A DNA stretch of 64,000 nucleotides from Anisakis pegreffii (Eukaryota; Nematoda; Chromadorea; Rhabditida; Anisakidae). Of this stretch, positions 12,901 to 22,647 are shown in pieces. The stretch is taken from assembly GCA_035041965.1 (NCBI GenBank), contig JAPYMA010001176.1, positions 1-64,000 on the forward strand, given 5' to 3'. A program made the translations under genes and the position numbers. The stretch's first letter is position 1, and every line of letters starts with the position of its first letter. The notes below the pieces were generated by a model, which saw nothing but the letters and a program-made list of their open reading frames with translations, did no database searches and was not told the DNA's origin.

Positions 12901-14573
12901 ACACAACCTGGATTTGATTTATATAGGCCACTAATTTACATCCGAGGGAATTATCAAAGACTCGATTTAAACTGTGCTCACCAGCCCAGAAATGGTCGTT
13001 TGGTCTGGCGCGCATCAAATGCTCTTTAATACAAGCGTCATTCATTGGCACCAACGCTTTCAGAATATACATCAACGGAACGTAGAATTTCTCACGACGA
13101 AACTGAACAAAAAATGCATTGTCAGTTCAGAGAAACGATTTCAAGTTGAAAAAACTCAAATTTTCAAGACAAATCAATGATTGTACAACAAATGAACATA
13201 ACAAAAACGAATCACCTGCAAAGCCAACGTCATCGCTCCAGTGGCCAAGTAATGTAAAGTAAGCATTGATGCTGAGTGATTTTGTTTGATACAACGCATC
13301 ATGATTGCGTACTGCGTGAATAACTCTCCACTTTCTTTCAACGATGACCGCTGGATGGCTATCGGGAAATTACGTCTGTTCGCTACGAGTAAACGTATAA
13401 CCTTAATGAAACAACTTCATTACACCTTTATAAATCACAATCTCATCAACCGTTCATTGTTAATCAAAAATACTGAACGAATCATATTGAAACTCGCGAT
13501 ATTTTATGCTATTCATCATAACTATTTGACCCGTAACTCTCTGCTTGTCCCTCATTATTAGATTTGCTTCGAAGTTCAAACGTTTTGAAGAGTTGCATTC
13601 AGAATTTCACCACATTTCAAATCTTGCGAATAACCTAATTGTAAGACGATTCTACTGGAAAATTTAAAACTAATAACAAGTCGTAATTGAAGTGCTCTAG
13701 GGAAGTTACCTTCTCAGACCCTTTCACAACAAAATATCCGCCTTTTTCGGTGGCTTCTTCACCCCTCCGAACTAACTCTGACCGTGACAGACCACGCAGA
13801 TGGCACCTGCTCGACATTAACATAATTGGTACCTGAAGAAAAAGAAACGCATTATAAATTATAAAATTCATAGTATTTATTTCATCCAAAAGAACTTATG
13901 CTACAATACAACTTATTTTTATTATTTGTAGCATCACTGCGATAAAGACAACGGTACTTTGGATTACTCATATCTCTGCAATGATAAACAATATCAAAAC
14001 AGAAATATCAAGTCTGAATCGCGATTTTTAAAAAATGTATGAATATAAACCTCTCCAACAACGAATTCACAAGATTCTCGAGTCATTCCATCGACACGAA
14101 CTTGAATGGAGACTTTCAATTGACCTTTGTAAGTGATTCCACGCTGCCGACATTCTGACGGATACAGTCGCATTGCGGTGGCTGAAGATGACACGCCCTG
14201 AAGACGAGGGTTTAGTTATAAAATAGTCGGCATTTTACGTTATCACAATTTGATATCATGAATAAAACTGTGATTCAAACAGTGCAAATTTCCCTTCAGA
14301 ACATATTTAAATTAAGCAGAATATTTAAGGGAAGCGGTGTCGATTTAAACCAACTGAATGAAACTATAAGAATCAAAAGAACGGAAATAATACCGCTGAA
14401 GAGGACTCCAAATGTGGATAATCAAGCTCGGCTTTCGTGTACTGCATCTCGACGGCACCATCATTTTTCAGTCGGAATTTTTGTGCTGGTACATCAATGG
14501 CAGCCAGATGAACACCTTCGTCAGCTAAGAAATCGAACGATCCAACATGGTACGAGGCTATATCACAGTCCAT
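6907..14573 (-). CDS. POLR1B: RNA polymerase I second-largest subunit (RPA2/POLR1B), 20 exons
   Basis: This subunit forms half of the active-site cleft of nucleolar RNA polymerase I, which makes rRNA. Exons from the 5' end: 14573-14394, 14197-14051, 13832-13710, 13401-13216, 13102-12940, 12907-12777, 12456-12179, 11827-11657, 11455-11209, 11058-10797, 10686-10445, 10276-10174, 10053-9969, 9688-9436, 9275-9092, 8957-8875, 8499-8395, 8049-7852, 7505-7398, 7077-6907. Total is 1139 residues, close to animal orthologues. Motifs include [50 protein letters not shown] and [13 protein letters not shown]. Pol I identity comes from [10 protein letters not shown] and the C-terminal [12 protein letters not shown]. 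The C-terminal Cys4 zinc site is CARC in exon 19 plus CVSC in exon 20. The ATG follows TTTCAG directly, so it is either a trans-spliced start or an internal exon; vertebrate proteins extend further. The exon 16/17 join uses weak sites. Confidence 0.93.
7086..7340. repeat. Direct repeat, copy B (POLR1B last intron)
   Basis: This copy matches 6351-6650 and begins 9 bp beyond the 5' (upstream) edge of the last POLR1B exon, inside intron 19. Exon 20 therefore lies between the two copies. A local tandem duplication or insertion pair would explain this arrangement. Confidence 0.85.
8650..8730 (+). repeat. Degenerate tRNA-Lys-like sequence (SINE remnant or tRNA pseudogene)
   Basis: TTAGCTCAATCGGTCGAGCA matches the tRNA D-arm/A-box pattern. 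It is followed by an anticodon-arm-like segment with TTT at the anticodon position, then GTGGGTTC as a decayed T-arm. The acceptor stem does not pair and the base before the anticodon is not T, so it cannot be a functional tRNA. It lies in a POLR1B intron. Confidence 0.5.
12660..12700 (+). repeat. Fragment with a tRNA-like A-box
   Basis: TATAGCTCAATCGGTACG followed by TTATCAGG resembles the front half of the element at 8650. It is a short fragment in POLR1B intron 6 without a recognisable T-arm. Confidence 0.3.
12908..12939 (-). other. Inferred 32-bp intron in POLR1B
   Basis: Between exons 5 and 6 the frame is broken unless a 32-bp GT...AG segment is removed; it reads GTAAATTAG... and ends ATCCAG. 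Removal joins NSLG to CCVTTMLSM and continues into [10 protein letters not shown], which matches the family. This is much shorter than the other introns here, mostly 100-400 bp. Confidence 0.7.
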
Positions 14574-15644
14574 CTGAAAGCAAAAATACACCTTGCATTC
14601 TGAGTCTATAAAACGAGCTTGTAATGAAGATTGCAAATTCTTAGAAACAGAATTTGAATGGTGGACGTTTGCATTCAGCAGTGAGTATCCTCTGAAGTAG
14701 GAAAACATGCCAAAACAGCATCTGTATCCATCTCAACCTGTCGCGATAACGCTCTAACGTTCAGCGTTCTACTTTTACTGGCGATTACATTGCCGATAAG
14801 TGCTTATATCTCATAGTTTACAATAGAGAACAGATCTTTCTCATAAGCAAGTTATACATCGTTCTGAATGTGAAATCGCTGAGAATGCGGTAATCAGTTG
14901 AGCGCTTTCATCTGTTCATTCAATGGGAACTTCAACTATCTCATTTTTATGACTTTATCATTAGGTATGACCTTATTCAGAGTATACTTTCATGACATTT
15001 GGATTCACATTCAAAGTTAGTTATTCGCTTTATCTTAACTCATCCCTCAACTCAACGCTAGACACCATGAAAGTGTCAAACGGATGCTATATAATGGATT
15101 CTTGTCTACAAACATTAGTACTGGCGATCAATAATTAAGACGGAAGTCAGATAAAGATAACGTGTGATGTTTATGACTGGTGACTGGTGATATTGGTCGT
15201 GTCACCTTGCTGACATCTTCATAAACATTGAGTAAGTATGCGATTTATTAAATCTTGCTCATTCTTTGCATTTGTCATAGTAATCTTTATATTCAAGAGC
15301 TCATATCGCTCTATTGCTCAATTTCTGACTTTTATGTCTCCATTTTTCGAATTGTAACAATTTCTGAAAAGTGTGATTGATTTATATCAAAAATATTTCG
15401 CCATCTTAACGAATTTTATGTTTTGATTCAGGAACAAACGTTTATGTTAGAACACGTGAATTCACAGGCACGCATTTATTTCCTTCTGAATCCTTCTTTC
15501 CTTTTGAAATTTCATTTTTTACTAAAATCTCAATTAGTCTTCGGAAGGTTTTGTTTTATGAAAAAAGATTTCGGGATGTTCGGTTCATTACGTGAGAATT
15601 TTCACACGAATCTATTGACAATTCAAATTGCAGTGTAAAATAAA
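14574..15644. other. Divergent intergenic region upstream of POLR1B and the 15.6-kb gene
   Basis: About 1.07 kb lies between the start codons of POLR1B (-) and the small gene at 15645 (+), so it should hold both promoters. An N-terminal POLR1B exon may be hidden here, because animal orthologues usually have about 40 more residues before the first exon found. I could not identify one. No repeats or structured RNA were seen. Confidence 0.5.
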
Positions 15645-16695
15645 ATGACCCGTGTACAGCCGTCATCAAGCTTGCAGTTGGTTCTAACCGAAAATACCTC
15701 TTCAGCAATCGTTGAAAGTGACTTTGAATCAAACGGCAATCGCGTGTGTAAACGATTCTTGCACAGGCTTTCCGATTGCATTCACCAGAAAATCTCTTCG
15801 TATAAATGCGTGATCAGTTGCAATTTTCATCGAGATATTGAACAAGGCTCAAATCTGACCACCAAACAACTCAATCGCTCTGTGAGTGATCTTTTTTTTC
15901 AAAGAACAAGTTGTGGAATCGAGTTACTGCTATAATGAAATTATCACTGAATTGTCAGTGGAATTGTTTTCAATCGGTATCATTGTTATATCATTACCGT
16001 ACGTCTCATGAATGAAAAATCTCTGAATGAGTATACAATTGTTTCTGTTTATGGTTTCATTCAAAGGGCTTTGCTTTGTCTCGCTTAATTTCATTGCTGT
16101 GAAGTGGTGCATGAATAGGACATGTATGAATAGGATATGAATGTATTCACAAATATTCAGCTTATCTCTTATGAATGCGCTCTCTAAAAATAGTGTTTAT
16201 TCATTGCATTTTTGCCTATTGAACGGTTCGTTCGTTCTAGTGACTATGAGATAATTGTGCAATTGAAATTGAAATACACTGCAATTCAAGCCAATTTTGC
16301 ATGGATACATAAGGTTTTGGTCATTTATAGGTTACAGTTTGAATGATCTGATATTGGTTTATCTTTTGCTATCAATCAATCATGACAAGAGCTGCATGGA
16401 TTTGATTGAAAGAGTTGAAAACTGAAAAGGTGAAAATGTCCATCATTTTTATCAATTTCAGGATCCAGCTGCTTATCACCAATCAACAACGAGGCGATTG
16501 GCCTTCGGGATCGCGCCTAGCGATGCGATAAATGGTGATAATGGTACAGGTTCATCATCGAAGCAAAAGAATGATTTCTACAATAATCCAACGTTGTCAT
16601 TAATTGCAAAAATTTTATCACTTATTATCATTATTATAACGATTTTTATGATTTTGACTATTTCTGACCGCATTTTTTATGTTTCTATAATATGA
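15645..16695 (+). CDS. Small unrecognised protein with hydrophobic C-terminus, 2 exons
   Basis: The model has exons 15645-15881 and 16462-16695, joined in phase 0, giving 156 residues. An acceptor-like TTGCAG ends 11-12 bases before the ATG, as for a trans-spliced start. The donor is GTGAGT and the acceptor ATTTCAG, both good. The first 80 residues contain scattered cysteines and basic residues with no domain I know. The second exon has a polar stretch (SDAINGDNGTGSSSKQ) followed by about 20 hydrophobic residues (ILSLIIIIITIFMILTI) near the end, which would suit a tail-anchored or single-pass membrane protein. The intron carries one copy of a repeat also found downstream. The protein was not recognised, and it could be part of a longer gene or a chance model. 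Confidence 0.45.
16211..16430. repeat. Direct repeat pair 2, copy A
   Basis: About 220 bp beginning TTTGCCTATTGAACGG recurs at 17077-17296 with perhaps 85% identity, offset 866 bp. This copy lies in the intron of the small gene at 15645. Confidence 0.85.
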
Positions 16696-16835
16696 AACTT
16701 ATCATGTTCAGTGTCATCACTACAAAAAATACACAAAGAGAACGGTCGTTGATAAAAATTAACCTAATTAGGTTTATGAGCAGGAAGCTGGCGATTTTAG
16801 CGCAATTTTTAAACTTCTGACAAACTCGTTGTTTC

Positions 16836-16925
16836 GGTAGCGTAGTTCGTTAGCGGGTCAATCTCATAACGTGATGCTCATGAGTTCGGAGCTCTTAGGG
16901 CAGCGGCGACAAACGCTTACATTTT
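16836..16925 (+). repeat. Degenerate tRNA-Met-like sequence
   Basis: GGTAGCGTAGTTCGTTAGCG followed by GGTCAATCTCATAACGTGA and CATGAGTTCGG lines up with D-arm, anticodon arm (CAT) and T-arm of an elongator methionine tRNA. An insertion disrupts the D-arm and the acceptor ends do not pair well, so a tRNA-derived repeat or pseudogene is more likely than a working gene. Confidence 0.45.
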
Positions 16926-17076
16926 CTCAGCTTCTCTCTTAAGCCACAAAGACCGAAGATGTCTTCCGTTATTCAGTTTTGACTTTTTTTCTGAATATTT
17001 TTGAAATGATTTGGCATTTCCGATCCTATTGCTATCTGCAGATGGAAACTTCCAGGTGGTGATTAATCGTTACGCT

Positions 17077-17296
17077 TTTGCCTATTGAACGGTTTGTTTA
17101 TTCCAGTGATTGTGAGATAATTCTCCAGTTGAATTTGAAAAGCACTGAAATTCGAGCCAATTTTGCGTGGATGCATAAGGTTTTGGTCATTTATAGGTTA
17201 TAGTTTGAATGATTTGATACTGTTTTCTCTTTTGGTATCAATCAATCGTGATAAGAGTTGCACGGATTTGACTGAAATGGTTGGACAACGGATGAA
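17077..17296. repeat. Direct repeat pair 2, copy B
   Basis: This is the downstream partner of 16211-16430, in the same orientation. The shared core includes ATAAGGTTTTGGTCATTTAT and the closing GATTTGA segment. No terminal repeats or coding capacity are evident. Confidence 0.85.
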
Positions 17297-18008
17297 AATT
17301 TATTCTTCATACATTGCAAAGTCACACGCCGATAAGAGGACAACTACAATAATATGCGAACAGCTAAAATGATACAAAAAATTGTTTAGCAATTACGTCA
17401 ATAAGTTATTTGCACTTTATTCAATGGAATATATATTCATTCAGAAATATTTTGCACTTTACTTCAGTGTAATATATTCAGATAATATATTCAGAAATAC
17501 ATTCAGAATATATTCAGATGAAATGAACGTCGATAAATCAATTCTGTGCACGCAGCCCAATACTGAAGCATCAAAAACAACTTTGCATCATAACAAACAA
17601 CAACGAAAACTATCTGCATTGAGCAACCGTAATGTAATCACTAGGAGATGAGACGGAATAAAGTATCGAATAAAACGAAATCATTAATGCTCATTTATTT
17701 AATATGCAATAATAGTTGTAAGGTTGGTGATGAAACTCTTCTTCCTTCTATATACAAACAACACTTGAATGAACTAAAGCAGATAATCCACGAGTTTACT
17801 TTATATTTTCACACTAACGCTGTTTCATATTCCAAACCGTAGGTTTCAAGTAATTCTGGATCAAGTCTGAATAAACCTGAAAACTCACATATTTATGATT
17901 GGTTGCATTATCATAATATCAATACTTCGTAGCATATTACTTATGCTCTGTCGAAACTAAGCCCTCTTGATTATCTCTTGAATGAGATCTAACTTTGTCA
18001 AAGATTTT

Positions 18009-18093
18009 GGACCGACGCGTTCTGAATCGAACTCACGCCTTCTGAACAGATCGGATTCTCAGAGCCGTGCGTTACACCAGCATACTATCGGCC
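18009..18093 (-). tRNA. tRNA-like sequence, Ser/Leu-type, probably pseudogene
   Basis: Read on the minus strand, 85 nt begin GGCCGAT and end GTCGGTCC, so a 7-bp acceptor stem can form with wobble pairs and a discriminator base. A near-perfect B-box (AGTTCGATTC) is present, with a short hairpin (TCTG-TTC-AGA) where a long variable arm would be. The D-arm is weak. The anticodon arm contains CTCTGAGAA, possibly TGA, with a mismatch and an odd loop size, and the T-stem is imperfect. It is either a decayed Ser/Leu tRNA or a tRNA-derived repeat. Confidence 0.35.
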
Positions 18094-18285
18094 CATTGCT
18101 CAACCGTTTCTATTTGATTTAAGTACTATCTTCTTTGTATACTGGCTTTTCGCGTTAGTCGCGCGCGACATGCTCTATCATTAGTCAACAACACATCTGA
18201 GTGATTATCAGTCGCAGATCTGAGAATCATAAAACACTCCTTAGATTACCTCTGAACACGTGAGCGATTAATTACGAATATTATC

Positions 18286-21200
18286 TTATTGTGTAGTGAC
18301 AAAATTTTTGCAAAGATTCATAAATAATCGGATGAAAATTCGAGATTGAAAGGTTTCATTATTTGAAGTAATTAGCAACCAAGGAGCGTGTGCACTACAT
18401 AAAATGAACCGAAACCAACCATTCTCTCCCCAGTGTCTCCCAAAACTATTAATCGCCAGCCAGTAATGTTTTCCGCCATCATATTTGCCCCAACCGATCA
18501 ATCTGACCACATGCCAATATACGATACGATCTGAGATGTTCGTCACAGGATACGGTGAAAATATACCTGAAACCGGAAGAAGTACTTCAACTGATTTCAT
18601 TATTCTTGCTCTGACGGTAATTATAAACTATTAGATAATCCACGAATTTACTTTATATTTTCACATCACAGAAGAATTTTTCGATCAAAGAAGACAATAT
18701 GAAAGCAAATCTACGCCAGTGATAGCTCAAATATGATTCAAACAGACATTTAAAGCGGATAAAACTCCTGATCGGAATAAGATATCGAACAAGACATAGG
18801 TGATTACGATAAGATCATCAAAATGACTGATTAACACGGGAACAAAATTGGTACGATCAACGGATGAGGGAATATGGAAATAGTTGCCAGTCTTACCACT
18901 TGAATAATGGAGAAATTCTTCCGTGATCGGAAATGCCAATGTTGTGGGGCCGGATAAGTAAAGTTCTTTCATGACGAGTGTTCGAACCTGCAAATGCAAA
19001 ATGAAACTAAACTTCTGAATAATACTTCAGAATTCAACTTCAGAAGTATATAGGAGAAGATGCAAATTTCGCATAAGTATGCTATCGTGCAGATGTTATA
19101 AATTGCTTTCAAGATGCAATGTATCAGAAAACTACATTTGAAAGACCGACTTCATCTGTCGTTCAAGGAGTGCGAAAGAGAGTAATAAAATTCAGTTTTG
19201 TCTGTTAATAATTTCGAAAGAAGCGCGAAGAGAACCAACCAACCTCCTCATCTGTTAACGGTTCTTCGGCTGTTTCGTTCAGTTGTCCAATTACAGTGGG
19301 CACATCAGCCCGCTTAGAGCCGTCCGTATTCAGGCTCATTGAACGTGGATACATTGAGTAGGCGAGTGATGCTAAAAATGCATCATTTACTGCTATTATT
19401 AGTAAATGGCACTAATTGATAGTTGTATGAAGCGAGCGACAGCCAACCATAATGTTTATCATCTTGATAATTGTATTTGAAATAGATATTTTGGCACTCT
19501 CGACGACACTTCCGTTTACTCTCGGTCTGTGGATAGTAGGCTGGTGAACATGGAATGCCACATGACAGATCGGCTGTGTATGGACGACACCCATCGCGAT
19601 CACCTATAAGGCTTATTAGTGCTGTTTCATACTATCATTATCATGATTACTAAAATGAGGACTATGTGGCGACGAAGCGCGAAAGAGACGATTCGTGAGG
19701 GACACCAAAGTGATATCTAAATTCAACCTTTAAATCTGTTCGTTAGCTGTATATGTATAAGATGTATACGGATATCATGCACTATCGATTCATATGATAA
19801 AATATAACTTTCGTATATCTCACTTGGAAGATCTCCTCTGTTTTGTGTTTGTATGATATGAATACTTTATGTTCCCATAATATAAGACAGTGTTATTACA
19901 AAATAAACGTCGAAAGACTATCAATGTTGCAAGTGAGGAATGTATAAATTCAATTAGTTCACAAATCCCGCTCCATGAAGTTCGTGAACCCAGTATAAGC
20001 AGATAAACAAGTTTTGAGTAGATCTCTCGTAAAAATTGATCAGTCAAACAGAATAAAACATTTTAAGAAAAGAACTTTAAGATATTGGAATCATGAGTAT
20101 TCGGAATGAAATGTGGTACATAACAAAGAAATGAGTAGTGTTTTCATAGCGACATAACTGACCAGTAACGAGACCTTCGAGAACCCAGTAGACGAAAGCT
20201 TTAAGAGGATCACCTCCATAACAGTTCCCACAAACCGAACAACAATCCAGGACATCCTCTACTGAGAATAACGATTGAACGGTACCATTCGAGGCGATAC
20301 AAGCACGATCTGATGCTACACCAACAGCTGCGACGGCCTGTATATGATATGTTAGAAAAATTATTTCACTGGAAAATTCTCAGTTCTGCGAGAACAGACT
20401 CACCGAAGTGAAGATTTCACGAAGTGATCGTTTCCCTACAATTCCAGATCACAGTTATCAGCGCCTCCCCAAAAAAATTCTTGGATTCTTGATCGAAGAC
20501 CATTCCGAGAGCATCAGAAGGCGTGATAAAATCATCTGATATTGTATCCGATGTTTTTGTCCGCAAAAACACCTTGAATTTGTACAGAAATCGCAGTAAA
20601 ACTTACAAAACAGGAACCACAGCTGCCTTGATTTGGAACATCGAACATCGACTGGCAATAAGGCCATTTCTCTCTGGCATCGAAATGCGACGGCAATTTC
20701 TCAGTTGGGAACTCGAGCAATTCCCTGAAAACTTCTCAATCTTTCTCAACATGTTTCAATTCGCTGCAAAATCTAACCTGATATGTTGTTGCATTCGATC
20801 CGAATTCAAATGATTCGTCAAATGATCCAAATACTCTTGAATAGCTGTTTCATTTTTATAGTAGGTGAAATTGAAGTCCCGTTTCTTTGTTCCATACGGA
20901 TTAAATTTTATCTGGAAATAATATATTTCCGGCTTGATAAGATTCAAGTCTGCAATTATCTCTATCAGATAGCCTCGATCGAAATTATTATTGTTCATTG
21001 GACGTCGAGTGGTTGTTTTGTCAATCGCTGCGAGCGATCGGCGGAATATTTATATTACTAGAGTTATGATTATTTATTGGATTGATATTTGGCTGCGATT
21101 AATTATGCAAAATATTCATGGCAACTAGTTAATTACTCGGTTTTGTTCAGTTGGCCAGCTTGCCTAGCCAGCGGGGTGACGTAAATTGAGGCTAAAATAA

Positions 21201-22061
21201 AGTGTACAAAAACGTGAGCATTGTGGCCAGCAACGTTACAAACGTTTGATAGCCTGGCCAATCCAGGCAATAAGTGAAAATGAGAGTGACTTACTTTCCA
21301 TTTAAGGTCTGAGGCTTCATAAACCTGCTGAATCAATTCACTGATGTATTGTTTTGCTTCAGCGCTCTCTTCGAATTCGCTATTATACGATCGTAAATAA
21401 AAACCGAACATTGCGAGAATTACTGCGGCACCTTAACGATAGTTAGAAATGTGGAATGGGATTGAGAGGATTCAAAGTGATGAGACGGTTTAGAAAAGAT
21501 ATTAAAAGTTTAGATAACTTTAATCAAGTTGCCTAAACGTATCAAGTTACTTGATATAGCGTTAATTTGAGGAAGTATACAATTCCCCAAAACAATGTTC
21601 CTCTAGCAATGCTTATAAGCGATTTTTTTTCTGACCGCTACGAGGCGATATTTTCTCTGACAAGGTCAGGATATGGTCGAAGACATTTCTGTGATTGACT
21701 GCATCCTTTTAAGATTAAAATTGACTGCATCCTAAATTATGAGTTTCAGAGGCTCCTAAAGAAAATTATCAGAGGCTCCTAAAGAAAGTTTGTAGATTCT
21801 TGATCGAAGACCATTCCGAGAGCATCAGAAGGCATGATAAAATGATCTAATATTGTATCCGATGTTTTCGTCAGCAAAAACTCCTTGAAATTGCACAGTC
21901 TTGAGGGTATTGAAGGTTTCAAACATAAACTCATCAGACAGTTCATGAAGAAACTAACCCAGCAGAACCAACAGAGTGACGATACCACATAAACAGTGCC
22001 GTCGACCCCGTCTTGAAAGCGTTACGCCTCGTACCGCAGAGTGCCCTTTGTCATTAATCAT
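18286..22061 (-). CDS. Cathepsin B-like cysteine protease with N-terminal membrane anchor, 9 exons
   Basis: Papain-family (C1A) protease of the cathepsin B branch. Exons from the 5' end: 22061-21959, 21431-21295, 20911-20778, 20724-20607, 20337-20163, 19603-19448, 19371-19244, 18987-18897, 18566-18286; 440 residues in frame. Residues 23-45 are hydrophobic (IVTLLVLLGAAVILAMFGF) after RRGRRH, so a type II signal anchor is predicted in place of a cleaved signal. The catalytic Cys lies in NQGSCGSCF (the usual Trp after Cys is Phe). The catalytic His is in YWHVVRLIGWG and the Asn in INSFGRHWGENG. Cathepsin B traits are SDRACIASNG, a CCSVCGNCYGG block and DDKHYG. The occluding-loop region (GCRPYTADLSCGIPC) lacks the His-His pair that gives dipeptidyl-carboxypeptidase activity. 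The last ~30 residues read through a possible donor after GWFRFIL; the usual CGIE ending was not found, so the C-terminus is unsure. Confidence 0.85.
20465..20585. repeat. Direct repeat pair 3, copy A (protease intron 4)
   Basis: About 120 bp around GATTCTTGATCGAAGACC is repeated with about 90% identity at 21783-21903, offset about 1318 bp. It lies in the intron just after the catalytic-cysteine exon. Confidence 0.8.
20985..21275 (+). mobile_element. MITE-like dispersed repeat, copy 1 (protease intron 2)
   Basis: About 280 bp is homologous, in reverse orientation, to 29776-30062 in a TRPM intron. Shared stretches include GGCGGAATATTTATATTA and TTGCCTAGCCAGCGGGGTGA, and there is GGCCAG/CTGGCC palindromic content. 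One copy of the terminal motif (AACGTTACAAACGTTTGATA) lies near 21231-21250; the opposite terminus is decayed. There is no coding capacity. Confidence 0.75.
21783..21903. repeat. Direct repeat pair 3, copy B (protease intron 1)
   Basis: This is the partner of 20465-20585 in the first intron of the same protease gene. Both copies include GACCATTCCGAGAGCATCAG and ATTGTATCCGATGTTTT. No function is apparent. Confidence 0.8.
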
Positions 22062-22647
22062 TACAGAGTGTTGCAATAGCGTTTCTGATGTGGCCGGATC
22101 TTTCTCAACAACTGAATTAGAAAATCCTTGAAGATCAGTGCAGTTGATCAACCACGATGATGAATTCTTGGATCAAGTGATGATTATTTGATCAACTTTG
22201 ATCCGATTTTACCCAATTATCCGTTAAGGGAAATCTTTTTTCGTGGTGGCCCATAAGCTTTTCATAAGAATAACTAATTATAAGGGAAGGACTGAGAGGG
22301 ATGTGAAAACTGCATTTCAGGATCATGCCATATATCCCAATTTCTGGGGTTGGAAGGGCGATCTCTGGGAGCTCAAGAGAAGCATTGAAATGTGATCATT
22401 GTCTGAAAGAAAAGACATATCTATCAATGTTGTCATCTTAACGCCCTTGAAAATATCTTCTCAACAAAATATTTTTTTGAATTTAATGAGAAAATCTTAA
22501 GTCAGATATTCAAACATCGATCGAATATTTGTTCAAGAGTAGCACTCAACCAGATTTGTTGTTCAAAAAAAGTCAAATGAACAAACGATCAAATATAATA
22601 CGTTTTGTTGTGCGATTGGCACGCAATACAATGAGATGCATCGTTAT
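22062..22647. other. Upstream region of the cathepsin B-like gene
   Basis: An acceptor-like CTAATTCAG lies at about 22104-22112, roughly 40 bases before the assigned ATG, and could mark spliced-leader addition. The rest shows no exon, repeat or RNA gene that I can support. Confidence 0.4.

Larger units (their letters stand above)
16696..18285. other. Intergenic, repeat-rich
   Basis: No convincing exon is present. It holds a tRNA-Met-like remnant near 16836, the second copy of a 220-bp repeat (17077-17296) and a tRNA-like sequence at 18009-18093. It also has an AT-rich run of ATATTCAG blocks at 17430-17520 and a 35-bp motif at about 17780-17815 repeated at about 18632-18666. Confidence 0.5.

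Noticed and set aside
6907..14573. Identification as the RNA polymerase II second-largest subunit (RPB2)
   Set aside because: The shared core motifs fit any second-largest subunit, but [10 protein letters not shown] after the RHGQKG motif and the [13 protein letters not shown]-terminus are RNA polymerase I features.
20458..20667. Minus-strand open frame beginning MALLPVDVRC over the protease catalytic exon
   Set aside because: It is an overlapping shadow frame; the frame with QGSCGSCF joins in phase to the neighbouring exons.
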